64,000 nucleotides of DNA from contig OZ022345.1 of the NCBI GenBank assembly GCA_963989245.1, forward strand, positions 40,588,449-40,652,448. The letters run 5' to 3'. This stretch comes from Nansenia antarctica (taxonomy: Eukaryota > Chordata > Actinopteri > Argentiniformes > Microstomatidae). The translations under genes and the position numbers were made by a program. The notes below the pieces were generated by a model. The model made no database searches. It was not told the DNA's origin and saw only the letters and a program-made list of their open reading frames with translations. Positions within the stretch are counted from its first letter, which is position 1, and each line of letters opens with the position of its first letter. Shown piece by piece: positions 34,168-46,000 of the stretch.

Positions 34168-34960
34168 GGGTACGAAATGCACACTCTCCCTTTCACGCTT
34201 GCACGACACACGACCCGCACTCATCAAACAGACACACACACACGAACGCACCTTCACACTCTCCCCTCCCCTCCCTCCCTTTCTATCTGTCCCTGTGCCA
34301 GGCTGCTTGGGTAATACGCTTCTCTCAGAAAGCCGAGCTCTCCAGCGGTAGCAGCAGCAGCAGTCATCACAGAGAGCAGCAGCAGCAGCGGTGGTGGTGG
34401 AGCAGGAGGAGGATTATAGTGCCACAGAGAGGGCCATGCTAGGCACCCTAATTAAGATGTCTTAATGATTTATTAATCACACCGCTGCCGTCTTCGTGTA
34501 GCGAGGAACGGAGGCCAATAATCCCTTCTTCTCGGCATGGTGAAATAGCTTACTGCTTCCCTTCTCCTTGTGGAGCGCCCTCCCCTGCTCTTACCTGACA
34601 GGCCTGTGGAGAGGAGGGCCGTGGTTGGACGGGGACGGGGGGGGGTTCTGTTGGAAAACATCAAAGCTGTCCTAGAACACTCGACTAGGCCGATATCCAG
34701 CGGCTCGGGTAGCAAAGAATATCCTATCTGTCTTAAGCGTGATGTTGGAATGGTATGAACATTTATATTAGTTTACCTGAGAGCTCCGCTATATGCACCT
34801 GTGCTAGCTTGTACTGGTGAATTGAAGGGACACTTCACAGATTTCTGACCTCAAAAAACATTGCCCAGATCACTGTTGTCCAGTGTGGGCATTCGGGGTG
34901 GGCTTTGGAATTGCTTTGACTGTTTGAGTACTGGCATGATTTCTACTTGAGTACTTGTAT
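34168..34960. other. No gene seen; CAG repeats and AT homeodomain-like cores
   Basis: Two short (CAG)n stretches (34,350-34,395) precede a non-repetitive block with CCTAATTAAG, TTAATG and ATTAATCAC at 34,449-34,480. Possible regulatory DNA, unsupported by alignment. Confidence 0.3.
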
Positions 34961-34982
34961 TTATATATGGTAAATGGTAAAT

Positions 34983-35556
34983 TGATTGATTGATTGAAAA
35001 CCTTTATTGTCCCCAATGGGGAAATTTTGTTGTCAAACAGCTCAGTTAGGGCAGAAAACATTCAGTACAGAAAACAGAAAAACATTCAATAAAAAAACAT
35101 AAAACAGTGCAGGCTCAATAAGTAAAAAGTTCCAAAAGTTCCATCTCCAGGTCTCCCCCACCCTGCAGGGCCTGGTTGTAGAGTCGGAGTGCAGCTGGAA
35201 TAAAGGACTGTCCAAATCTTTTTGTACTTTGACGGGGGAGAACAAATCTGTGGCTGAACTTGCTCCTCATCCCTGCCAGCTCGCAGTACATCGGGTGGGA
35301 GGGATTGGCCAGCATGGCCGCCAGTTTTTTCCCCATCCTCTGTTCTGCCACCACCTCTAGGCTGTCCAGCCCGGTCCCCACCACAGAGCTGGCCTTCTTC
35401 ACCAGTTTGTTTAGCTTCGCAGCATCCCTGGCACAGATGTTTCCACCCCAGCAGGCCACGGCGAAGAACAGAACGCTGGCAACCACCGACTGGTAAAACA
35501 TTTGCAGCAGCTTGTTGCAGACACCGAAAGACCTCAGCCTTCTCAGTGGACTCAAA
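34983..35556 (-). mobile_element. 5'-truncated Rex1-like LINE
   Basis: Carries the last part of the retrotransposon protein (35,115-35,555) plus a 3' UTR ending CCCCATTGGGGACAATAAAG and (CAAT)n at the left edge. It is inserted in a SINE. Endonuclease and RT catalytic domains are absent. Confidence 0.82.
35115..35555 (-). pseudogene. Rex1-like LINE protein, C-terminal 146 residues
   Basis: Contains LRSFGVCNKLLQMFYQSVV, then CWGGNICARDAAKLNKLVKK, ASSVVGTGLDSLEVVAEQRM, LANPSHPMY and FVLPRQSTKRFGQSFIPAAL. This order (thumb after the RT, SV.G, DPSHPL-like, SF.P.A..LYN) is that of Rex1/CR1-type proteins. The frame is open to its natural stop, so the copy is fairly young, but truncation removes all catalytic parts. 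Confidence 0.85.
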
Positions 35557-35660
35557 TGGACTAATCCAAAGCTGTTTACAACGGCCTCTCATTCACCCAT
35601 TCACACACACATTCACACACCAATGGCGGCAAGCTACCATGCAAGGGGCCGGCCCACAGT

Positions 35661-36440
35661 TGGTATGAGGTGCTCAAATAGTGTCTTTGGTTTGTGCCAA
35701 ACATGTCTTCTGTTACTGTGCCCAAATTATTCAACTTTGGATTAATCTCTCCAAAGCACATTGTTCCAGAATTCCTGGTGTTTGTCTAGGTGTTCTCTGG
35801 CAAACTTTAGTCTTGCCCTGATGTTTTTTACAGCAATGGTTTCCTCCTTGCACACCTCCTATGAAACTCAAACTTGTGCAGTCTCTTTCTGATCATAGAT
35901 GCATGAACTACCTGTAGGTCGTGTGATGACGTTGTAGGATTGTTGGAGACTTCTTTAAGCATCTTAGTTTGCTCTTGGGCTGAACTTGCTAGGATGGCCT
36001 GGCCTGGCCATGTTGGCAGTTTTTTAAAAATGTTCTCCACTTGTAAAAATATTTCTTGACAGTGGAATGGTTGATTTCTAATCTTTTTAAATCCCTTCCC
36101 AGACTCATACACATCTACAACCTTCTTTCTGAAGGCATCAGACAGCTCTTTTGATCTTGCCATGGTGATACCAGTCACTTCAACAATCAAGAGCAAACCA
36201 AACTAAATGTCTGAGGTTTAAATAAGACAGGTTCCTTCAAAATCTTCTCTAACAATGTTCTAATCATTTGCACCTGCTGTGGTGCTCTTGATTCTAATTT
36301 GAAGCATTTTAAGTAGTAATAAATGTCAGGGTGTCCTATTTTCTCTTCACAAGAAAAAAGCATTTCTATTAATTACATCTTACAAATCATTAGCATTTTT
36401 TTTTTTTCTTGGGGTGTCCTATATTTTTCACATGACGATA
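35661..36440 (-). mobile_element. Truncated Tc1 transposon
   Basis: The 5' end has the inverted-repeat/direct-repeat layout of Tc1 elements: ATAGGACACCCC at 36,412-36,424 and a second ATAGGACACCC at 36,329-36,341. A decayed transposase follows. The 3' part is lost where a SINE has inserted at about 35,660. Confidence 0.82.
35670..36166 (-). pseudogene. Decayed Tc1 transposase, N-terminal two thirds
   Basis: Starts MARSKELSDAFRKKVVDVYE at 36,166 (the family's usual start, preferred over the ATG at 36,196). The first helix-turn-helix is followed by NPTTSSHDLQVV, then MIRKRLHKFEFHRRCARRKP. After a frame change, ARLKFAREHLDKHQEFWNN leads to a FGH...RRHVWHKP region just past the first catalytic Asp, which is now next to a stop (VLWRD then TAA). 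The last catalytic parts are missing. Tc1 transposases cut and reinsert the element at TA sites. Confidence 0.8.
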
Positions 36441-36469
36441 TACAGTATATATTAGAAACACTATACTAA

Positions 36470-36960
36470 TACTGGGCAGGGCCTCCCTTTGCTTTCAAAA
36501 CAGACTCAGGTCTTCATGGCAATGATTCCACAAGATGTTGGAAACATTCCTTTGAGATTTTGGTCCATGCTGACGTGATTGCATCACGCAATTTCTGCAG
36601 ATTCAGGTGCACTTTCAAGCTGTGAATCTCTCAAAGGTGTTCTATTGGATTCAGATCTGGTGACTGCGAAGGCCACTGAAGAACACTGTACTGATTGTCA
36701 TGTTCATGAAACCAGTTGAGTTTGAGTCGATTTTTGCTTTGTGACACAGTGTGTTATCATGCTGGAAGTAGCCATTAGAAGATTGGATGCACATGGTCAG
36801 CAACAATACTCAGATAGGCTGTGGCATTCAAGCGATGATTGATTGGTATTAACGGGCCCAAAGTGTGGCAAGAAAACATTCCCCATACCATTACACTACG
36901 TCCAGCTTGGGCTGTTGACAGATGTACAGGTGTTCCTTGTGATAGTTCTCTCCATGTATG
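36470..36960 (-). pseudogene. Second Tc1-like transposase remnant, C-terminal half
   Basis: Minus strand reads YFQHDNT (second catalytic Asp), NWFHEHDNQYSVLQWPSQSP and DLNPIEHL (third acidic residue), then LRDAITSAWTKISKECFQHL and VLKAKGGPAQY. That is the DD34E C-terminal half of a Tc1-like transposase of a different family from the copy beside it. Several stops and frame changes are present. It abuts the first Tc1 end at about 36,440-36,470. Confidence 0.78.
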
Positions 36961-38258
36961 GTCTGGTTTTCATTGATAAATATGGGTGTTAAGCACTGTC
37001 GATAAATGTGTGTGAATGTGTGTGCATGCGTACGCTGGAAGCTGGAAGTAATCACCTCAATAAAGTTCAGGTGTGCTTCCAGAGATGGGTGAAGGACAAG
37101 CTATTCCCACGTTAGGAAAACCCCATAGACTCTTTGTTATTAAACCATCACATTGACCGCCGCCCGGTCACGCCGCTCACGGGAGGTCAGACGGAGCTGG
37201 CTCAGGCAGTGATGGGAAGGTGTGCCCTTTTGGTAAGCTAACCCTGTCCTGTTATTTCTCATTCTTCTTAGAAAACCAGACAACCTTTTCTAGAACAACG
37301 TCTTTTCCCCTATACTACACAAGTTAGGACTAGTCTTTAGACGGCCAAATAACAAACCGCCTAGACTAGCCCCTATATATATATACAAATAAAACCTTGC
37401 TCAGCAGGAGTCACAGGGTGTGTATCGAGCAGATAAACCGAATGGGATGAGAGAAATGACTTCCATTTCAGAAATCAGCCAAACTCTTTGCAAATATTTA
37501 TTTAATTAATCTATCAAATAATGTATCTAAATAACTAATAAGCTTTATTTGTAGCCTAAAATAAGCTATTGAAGCTGTTGAATCAGTGAGTCTGTCGAGA
37601 GGCAGGAACAGCAAAGATGTGTGAGCGTGATCTGTGTGTGTGCGTGGGATCAACAGCAGAGGATTGAAAAAAACAGCTGAGAGGTGAGGAAAAAGGTTTA
37701 TGCATTTAAAAAAATAAAAAAAATAAAACTGTTGTTGAACATTGAGTTTTAACATCAGTTCAAGTACTTCAGTACTCATGCCTGTCCCTAGTGGGCATGT
37801 GAACACATCTTCCTAATCCCTTCTCTAGATCAAAAGCTAGGTATCACCAGTTTGAGGATTTTACCCTGAGTGACGTATTTGGGGGTAATCACATAGTTTT
37901 GGAAACTAGACTAGAAGGAGCATTAGGGAAGTCTGAGCTTACTGCTCCCAAATCAGCTACTGTCCGGTTTGTTTACATCCATAAGCACTGTGCTAGTGCA
38001 TACATCTATCACTTGTGTTTGCTAACGTGCATCTTACCTTTGACGTGCCTCCGTGGCTGGCTGGGAGCCACAAAGCACTATGGACGTTGTAGGATTTTTA
38101 AAGTCAGGATAGAACTTCCTGGTACGATAAAAGACAATTTCCTCGCCTTTCTGCACACATTTTTAAATGTGTCTTGGCTATTTAGACAAAAAAAGACTAC
38201 TTTGCTGTTGTTACTTGCTTTCGAGTCCTGGTGACCAACAAGGGACATGTTCCTTGAA
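36961..38258. other. No gene seen
   Basis: Unique-looking DNA with AT-rich runs; open frames are short and unrecognised. Confidence 0.45.
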
Positions 38259-38559
38259 CACTAGAACAGCCACGGTAAAGTGAGTAAAAATGTCCTTTTA
38301 TCTTTGCACTCTATCACATTTCAGGGCCCTCCTTTCATGACTTTTCCTAGATATGTGCGTTCTGCCACCCAGTATCCTTACATTTTCAAAATCACATCAG
38401 GATAAGCTAGTATAAAGCTATTTTGCAGTTTTTCTGTGTAGGAGTCAGGCTAATTTACAAGGTGGCCAACTAGCGGTTGTTGTGTGTAAATAGCAGCTTC
38501 CCGTTGTAAAGACTATGGCGGCTCTTATAGTAGGTGAAATAGGCACGGTTGTTCTAGTG
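38259..38559. mobile_element. piggyBac-like MITE
   Basis: Left end CACTAGAACAGCCACGGT is matched at right by ACGGTTGTTCTAGTG. The right flank is TTAA (38,560-38,563) and the left flank TGAA (38,255-38,258), consistent with a TTAA target with one change. 301 bp, non-coding. Confidence 0.6.
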
Positions 38560-38674
38560 TTAACGTCTGGGAGTACGGTGCTTACAGTTCCTACTGCTTT
38601 ACCTGTGGGTTTCCATCACCTGATTACTCCTCACACACTGGTCATGAGGTAAGGTGATGAGGAGATGAAGCTGG

Positions 38675-38937
38675 GGTGGCTGTGGCTCAAGAGGTAGAGC
38701 CAGCGTCTAATGATTGCAAGGTTGGCGGTTCGATCCCCGGCTCCTCCCGTCCACGTGTCGAGGTGTCCTTGGGCAAGACACTGAACCCCAAAATTGCTCC
38801 CTATGAGTGGGCCGGTGCCTTGCATGGTAGCTTGCTGCCATTGGTGTGTGAATGTGTGTGTGAATGGGTGAATGAGATGCCGTCGTAAAACGCTTCGGAT
38901 AAGGGCGCTAATAAGTGCAGTCCATTTACCATTGACG
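38675..38937 (+). mobile_element. tRNA-derived SINE, GGGCAAGACACTGAA family, full length
   Basis: Pol III promoter boxes are visible: A box TGGCTCAAGAGG and B box GGTTCGATCCC. Then the family body TGTCCTTGGGCAAGACACTG, TGCATGGTAGCTTGCTGCC, TGTGAATGGGTGAATGA, and the tail TCCATTTACCATT. Flanks share CTGGTCATGAGG...GGAGATGAAGCTG (38,639-38,674 and 38,939-38,966), a long target duplication with an 8-bp indel. Confidence 0.88.
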
Positions 38938-39724
38938 CTGGTCATGAGGAAAGGAGATGAAGCTGTTTCACAAGCCAGAGCTTCTTAGGAGGAGGAGGGC
39001 CTAGAGGATGAGGCAGCCAGTCCCTGCACTTCTCAATGTTAACAGTAGGTCAGGCGCTCCCATCAATAGACATTGCATTTGTTAAGTTGTGTAAAAAGCG
39101 GCTGGTTGGTTGTCACTGAGTAGAGTGGCATCGCATTGGTCTGCGATTCGAGGTTACCCTTAGGAACACGTCTAGGATCGGCTCGCACCATTCTAACCCA
39201 AAGGTACAAATGCAAAACGGGGGCCAATCGGCGGCGTCGAAAGCAACGTCGTCCTCCCATCTATGATTACTGTCAGCCCTCTCTGGAGGGGGACAGAAAG
39301 CGACACATGCTTCCCTCCCCTTTCTCCTCCTTTCTTCCGTATGGATTTATGCAGTGATCCGCACTCCCTCCTCTCTTATGGATACGACAGATCCAGCAGA
39401 ACCCCCCGTCACCAGCTGAGCCTGGACAGACTCAGTGGCGGATGTGCACAAGGACAGGCATGTGTCGACGCAAGCTGAGCTGGGAGATGCACACACCCGT
39501 AGTTGTAGGCTAGAACTGGCAGGGGCTCCCTTTTTTCATTTCGAAGCAGCGTTGGTTCCCTGTAAGGATATCACATGAGGAAAGAACAATTTTGTTTTGA
39601 ATCTCTTGCATGACTCGTGAGCAAGTCTGTGTGTCATGTGACTCAGGTGTCTTGTAATTGCCTTTGTGGTGTTTTTTTGAGTAGTGGAGATTCTACCCCT
39701 GCACTCAGATTTAGTCCCGTCTTT

Positions 39725-39790
39725 TTTCTCTCTCCCTCCCTCCCTCCCTCCCTCCCTCCCTCCCTCCCTCCCTCCCTCTCTCTCTCTGAG
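39725..39790. repeat. (TCCC)n then (TC)n
   Basis: Pyrimidine-only tetranucleotide repeat of about 60 bp. Confidence 0.95.
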
Positions 39791-39940
39791 GTATTTTTGC
39801 TGTCCACTTTCCCCTGGGTAAAGTAAACAGTGCTGAAATGGAAACCACAACAGCGCAGCTCTACTGTCAACAGAGCGCTGCCCCACCCGACTGGTGTGGG
39901 TGCTGCCAGGAGGACAGGGGAGGATATATGATCTACTGTA

Positions 39941-39972
39941 CCTCCTCCTCCTCCTCCTCCTCCTCCTCCTCT
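39941..39972. repeat. (CTC)n microsatellite
   Basis: About 30 bp of CTC trinucleotide. Confidence 0.95.
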
Positions 39973-40040
39973 CTACCTCAGCCTAGTGGCTCTGGAGAAG
40001 CCAACTGTCCCTCACTAATGGCTTTCTCAGAGCACCTCAT

Positions 40041-40081
<41 letters not shown>

Positions 40082-40090
40082 ACACACACA

Positions 40091-40121
<31 letters not shown>

Positions 40122-40137
40122 GTACAGACACACACAA
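40041..40137. repeat. (CA)n with TACA interruptions
   Basis: CA tract of nearly 100 bp. Confidence 0.95.
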
Positions 40138-40273
40138 ACACAGTCAAAGGAAAAAAGTATGAAACATGTATGGAGATGAACCCCTGTTCAGTACTTTGTG
40201 TTGAGTTTGAGGTAAATCATGGCCGGTTAAAAAAAAGAATTGTTCATGTCATATTTCTATCTTTCCCTTGTTT

Positions 40274-40590
40274 TAGGGATGCAACTTTTTTTTTCTTTTT
40301 TTTAATGAGAAATGCACCTGCCACCCCTCGAAACACCTGCCTTGCACATTTTGCTATCAGCAGTTCAACATGTGTCACTCGAGTGTGAAGTCATTCCCAG
40401 ACCACATGGTTGTTGTTGTTATGCTTTCGCATGTCATGTAAGCTCTGCAGCCGTCCGTCAATGACGCACGTGTTTGTCAGTTTTTTATTTTATTTTTTAT
40501 GACAGTTTGCGTCATGCCATCGGATTGGTAAATAGCGTTTCCTATCACCGATTTCTGATCCAGCATTTTAGGATCAGTGCATCTGTACTT
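40274..40590. mobile_element. Possible decayed hAT fragment
   Basis: Begins TTAGGGATGCAAC. Its right part (AATGACGCACGTGTTTG.CA, CATCGGATTGGTAAATAGCG, TTCCTATC) resembles the right part of the hAT-like element at 58.38-58.47 kb. Ends are poorly defined. Confidence 0.35.
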
Positions 40591-42084
40591 TGGTTTCCTC
40601 TCCAGTCTTTTTTCCGCCCTCTTCTACTGTTTCCCGCAAGATGTAGTAGTGTAGTTAGATGTAAGATTACACGCCTCGTTATCTTCCACAGCTCTTATGG
40701 GTTTCCTATAAGTACTGTAAGGAAGTTATCAGGCTTTTTACTACGTGGTTTATGATCCCTAAATAACCCCTCTAGCATGTTTGCACACCGTGGATGATTA
40801 TAGTTTCTCTGGATTTCCAGTTATTTAGCCAGCTAGCTGTCTAGCCCGTCGAAAGGTTTAACCTTAGTCTAGCTTCCTGTTGACGCACATCTCTGTGGTG
40901 TTTGCTTTGCTCTTGCTAGCTTTTGCTTTCTTAAAGGTTCATGCTTAACAAGAGGTTATCCTTTAACATAGGACAGCATCTTTTCGTCTTGTAGACTTAT
41001 GTATTTTGTTTTTTTTATGTCACAGTATTTTTCATATTTTCTGGTCTCAACTGTAATTTGTTTTGTCTCTCTTTATACAATGTGATGTTCCAGCCCAATT
41101 GACCCTTTGTTGGCCTTCTGATTGGTCTGCTGACCACCAACCAGAGTGCTTCTTTCCATAGCAACAGTTGCTAATGTACTGAGGGTTGGACAAACAAACC
41201 CCTTCTTTGTTAATGGCATCACTGTGAAGCGCATAGACTTCTAGCTGGCAAAACGTTTTACATTATTTTAACATGGTTAAAAGGTGTGCTTGGGGTATTT
41301 AGAAATATATAGAAGTATATAGAAACAATGACAAATGTCTCCTTTGGATTCGACTTTGTGGACGACCACACTGGCAATTCAACACATAGGTGATGTGATC
41401 CAATGTTACGCTACGGACTGTTGCTAGTTCGCAATGCTAACCTGTTGGACAGGGCAGGCCTCACTGATAGACCCTAGCTCGTATTATACTAACTTGCTGG
41501 TAACATTAAAGTTTGTACAGGACAATATTGCAATTTCTATAGCGTCAGCTAACTACCTATGGTGTTAAACTTGTAAATACTCTCAATATAACGTACCATT
41601 TTCCATTAGATGTGGCTGTGAATGTCACATTGTGTATACGACTCCACAGCATTTGGATGATGAGAGCCTTGTTGAGATGATGAGAGCCTTGAGACAGAAA
41701 GCGTCAATAAACATTGTTTTTAGCTCAAATTGTGTGCAAACGAGTGTGCAAATGCAGCTTTTTTGCACTCTATCAGCTGCAGCACCCCAGCTAAGTCTGA
41801 TCACGGATAAGCGGTGGTATTGGGACTATATTAGGAATTTACATGGTGTCTTAGACATGACTACATCGTCATGATTCCAAATATGCCACTTGAAATGCAT
41901 GAAACCCAAGTTTATTTGTATCCTACACACACTTTCGCCTAGTATTTGACTGCCTGTAGCCCAGTCACGAATGGTCCCAGTATTGTAGCTTCAGACGGAA
42001 CAAATTGGTTGTTATTGTGCTTGCTGTAGCAAGCCCACGATATGTTATTCCTCATATATATTTATTTTAATCCTGTTCTTTTTC

Positions 42085-42155
42085 CAACTTTTGCGCTTTG
42101 AGTTGCATTTCATGTACGAAAGGCGCTATATAAATAAAGCTTTACTTACTTACTT
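42085..42155 (+). repeat. LINE/SINE-type 3' tail
   Basis: CGAAAGGCGCTATATAAATA then AAGCTTTACTTACTTACTT is the standard end of a fish retroelement; no body recognised. Confidence 0.55.
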
Positions 42156-42632
42156 TTTCCAACTGCTAAAACCACAATTTAGTAAGCTAGTTACTTTAGC
42201 TAGTTAAAGATATTGGACCCCCAAATCATTTTACAACTTGTTTAGCAATTATGTTACAATGTTTCTGTCGAACCCCGCAGTGAGCAACGTAATGTAGCTA
42301 GCGAACAGACGTGGGGACTTTCCTGACTTGCTCCTGGTCTGTTGTGTATAATGGAGAAGCTTTTCTGAAAATACGGTACGGGTAAGATACAAATGCGTGC
42401 CGTTCTGTACCATCCTGGTCTGGTCAATGGAAAAGCACCATTTGAGACCCCTGGCTCCAGAAATGGTCACTGACAGACTCAAGGGGGAAGTCTGTGGAGA
42501 CGACACGGCCGAGAGAGGTAGCAACCGCGGGATGACAGGTCACGTTAGCGGATATGGCTGCCGTAAGATATCGATACTAAATACAATTTGATTTGATTTG
42601 TAGCCACGTTTCCTTATCACTGACGCCACGTC

Positions 42633-42832
42633 TTTTTTTTCTTTTTTCCTGAGTGGGGCAGTCCCACTCATATTTTTCATTTTTATTGACAGTACAGTAT
42701 AGATTATGACAGGAAGGATGGGTGAGAGAGAGAGGAGGGATGACATGCAGGATATGTCCCCGGCCGGAATCGAACTGGGGACCCTGCGGTTACATGGTCG
42801 ACGCTTAACCCGCTACGCCACCTAAGCGCCCC
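42633..42832 (-). mobile_element. tRNA-derived SINE with 3' hairpin, copy 2
   Basis: Minus-strand tRNA-like head with B box GGTTCGATTCC-like (CAGTTCGATTCC), body ATATCCTGCATGTCATCCC, tail with GAGTGGGACTGCCCCACTC hairpin then A-rich end. Perfect 11-bp flanks GACGCCACGTC (42,622-42,632 and 42,833-42,843) fix the edges. Confidence 0.92.
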
Positions 42833-43024
42833 GACGCCACGTCGAGTTATGAGTAAGATTAGTGTTATGAGCTAAGTTAAATCTCAAGTAAGCAAGATCA
42901 ATCTCCCGGTATTTTCTATTATTTCCAATGGAAGTGAACCCCCACGAGACTAGTGTTTGTCCCACCTAGCAACAGTAGCCTAGGAGGGCGGGACTATGGG
43001 CGGGTCTTGACAAAGGGTCAATTG

Positions 43025-46000
43025 TCATGTTGAAGCTTGTTTGTTGTGTGAGGTATTTTGCTGCTAGTTAGGCCAACTATTTCCCCATATACTCTGCCAG
43101 AATGCACAATAATCAATCAATTAATGTCCCAGACTTGACCAGAAGTCTCATTTTCCTGTAAAAAAAAAAAGAAGATTATTTACAGTATATATATATATAT
43201 ATATATCAGAACGAAATTGCTTTTTAAAACAAATTCCCTGATCAGTCCTGATGTTCCAAATTGCCCAAAATCTCTCAAAGTTTCTCTGGCTTCTCCTAGT
43301 CGCCATAGAAGAGAGAGAGAGTCTCTGCCTGCATCACATAGATCGAAGCAGTAGCTGGGTCACGTGGGGACATTCAGTCCAAGGCCGCTGTGCCCTCAAG
43401 TTAATGTTCTACACTGTAGAATCTACAGCATCTCTCTCTGCTTTCATTTTTGCTTTTGCAAAGCTTGGTTGTGGATTCCATTTGAAGAGGATGTCAACAG
43501 AGTACCCCCATCACCACAGCAGTTGTGGAGGATTCCTTCTGGAGTGCAGCATGTTTTGGATTGCCTTCAAGTTTTGAAACCACATGTTTGTGAAAGAAAT
43601 TATCCTATGAGCGCCATTAACAAGAACAATATGGGTCTACTTTTCTGGGGCAAGCTTAAGGCCGAAGCTAAATCATATTCTCTCACTTGGTCTCTTTTTG
43701 TGGAATCTTAAAGGCACCATATGCAGGAATTTGCCCTCTTTTGACTGCAAGGGGGAACTGCAATGACAATTCAGAGTGAGTCTCCTCTCTCTCTCCCTTC
43801 ACTCAATGCAGACTGCTTCTAACTAAATCAATGAATCTGTCAATAATTTTCAAGTTTTTATCCAGCAAATGTCTTACTTACATGACCTTAAAACTAGCAA
43901 AATATTTTAGTGGCTGAAACTGCAGCCGTTAATTCTGTTGGAAATGTACAATTAAACATGAACATGGAAATGAGCCAGCCAGCGGAGACACTCGAAAAGA
44001 CACTCTTCACGTCAAACAAGTGCTTTTCCAGCAGCTGTAAATTCATACTGTGACAGAAAACCATGTAATGGATACGTATGTCTTTCCCTAAACTACCACC
44101 CTCTGAGGGCCTGGGTGTCACGCTACTCGGTTGCATGACGGGTTACGCAGGACAAACCTTTCCTGCTAAACTAGACGTTACATACAAGCAATGGTGGTAG
44201 TATGTTTTTTTTCATGATATATATATATTTTTTCTTTTTGCTCTACTCTGCCTATAAAAGTAGCTCAGAAAAACTATTCCCAAAGTTAGAGACGCTGGTT
44301 GGTTGATAGTTTTGGAAGGCATATGATTGCTATGGCAACCCAGTAAACACATATCTACCTGGCTGGCTTAGAAAAGCCAGCTGGCCAGTTCAGTTATTCA
44401 GGAGTGTAGCAGCATAAGGAGGACATAAACATGATGATGACGACGATTCATTATTGTCAGAATACTTCCATGGGTCTAGCAATGTTTTCAATATTGAAAA
44501 AACATGTTAAAAAACAACAACAAAAAACTACACTATCACTATGAAGAGTGGCTTTGTGTACATTTTGGAAGTGAAAGTGATGTGTAGCCAATGTGCTAGA
44601 ATGCTTCTCAGCTAATCACAATGCTTGATTTGATCAGCCCCGCCGCGTGGCACATTGATTCCGTCCAGCACATGCGTCACTTTTCCATAAGCCATTGTGA
44701 AACAGTCGTCATCGTCCTGTAGACAATCTTCAGTGATCCTAAGGTCGTCCTGACTTTTTTTTCTCCTGCCCCTTCACACAAAAGGCCAGTTGTGTCTCTC
44801 CCCAAATTCTCTGGCTGTCTCGACCGTGTCCCGACAGGATGAGGTCACAGCCGCTGACTGATTATTGTCGCGCTATTTGGCCCATTGCTTGGCAATCTGG
44901 GGAAGGGCTGGCGTGAGCCCTGCTCTCTTTAGTAGTGGAGAACCTCCGTCCCTAGCCAAGGGCTTGTGCGTCAGGCTGTGGCAGCCCCATTCAGCACTTC
45001 CATATACTGTATCTATGAACCCTGGCGCAGGCTGAAGCTATCTATTACATTCTCTCTCCACTTGAGTGGATCTAGTCTTTTTTCTTTTTTTCTTACTTCT
45101 GTCCTATTGTAAGTTTTGTTATGTAAACGGTAACATTGATGGAGGCCACATTTACATTTCACCGTTGAGTTCTGATCATTCTCTCTGGTCTGTTTATTAT
45201 GCTTCGTGTGTATCTCATGTACTTTGGCTGAAGGTCTATTTCTCTTCCCCGAAGATGTTGAATCTCTTCAAAGAATTTGGGAGGCCAGATTAGAATTTGG
45301 ATGTCGTTGATTTTGTGGCATGCGTGTCATTTTCCACTTATTTCACTGTTACATCACCATTCTTGACTCACACAAGGCAGGAATGCACTCCCAGGGCAAA
45401 TGGAACAAAATGAAACTCCAGGAAACCAAAGCTTCTTTCTTATAACCAGTATTATACATTTCACAGAAATTGTTTTGATTCTATTTATTAAAAGATAAAT
45501 GTGCTTCACCTTTGGCAAGGAGGTGATTTGCAGCTGAATTCTGCAGCTGCCTCCAAGGCAGGATAAGTAACAACACATACTTCTTAGACATCTAATATCT
45601 TACAAAATAAGCTATCTAATGTAATTTAACAGCCACAAGCTGTCATCTTGGATGAGAAAGGGCTTTTGGTTTTGATTGGTTAATACAACGCAGTGTGCCT
45701 GAGTCCTTGATAAATGTACACATTCTGGCTGATGGCTATTGTGAACATGTGATTTAACGGGCTGAGGACAAGATTTCTGATTATTTGTGTTGTATAAAAA
45801 GGTTGCAGCAAGTTATTGCAGTTTTAACATTGTGAGAGAACTCAAATAGATCAGCAGAGAGCTGAGAGCTGCTATGGGTGTGACTTCTGTGCAAATGATC
45901 ACTGCTGTCATGAACTGAGCTGTTCTGTCCGTAGAGAAAAGGACTCCACAGGTCTCCGGCCGTGATGACGCATTCGAATGTGGACCTTTGCTGAACTTTA

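Larger units (their letters stand above)
34964..35660 (-). mobile_element. 5'-truncated SINE (GGGCAAGACACTGAA family), split by a Rex1-like LINE
   Basis: Minus-strand SINE body GTGGGCCGGCC...CTTGCATGGTAGCTTGCC..CATTGGTGTGTG at 35,565-35,660 matches the full copies at 38.7 and 57.4 kb. Its terminal ATTTACCATTTACC lies at 34,964-34,982, on the other side of the LINE insertion. The tRNA-like head is missing. Confidence 0.75.
41096..43024. mobile_element. 1.9-kb element with inverted CAATTGACCCTTTGT ends
   Basis: A perfect 15-bp inverted pair (41,096-41,110 and 43,010-43,024), plus a second inner pair GGTTGGACAAACA / TGTTTGTCCCACC about 75 and 55 bp inside. The class is unknown to me. The interior has no convincing transposase, but holds a LINE-type tail (42,085-42,155) and a SINE (42,633-42,832), both later arrivals. 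An 80-codon open frame at 41,632 is unrecognised. Confidence 0.6.
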
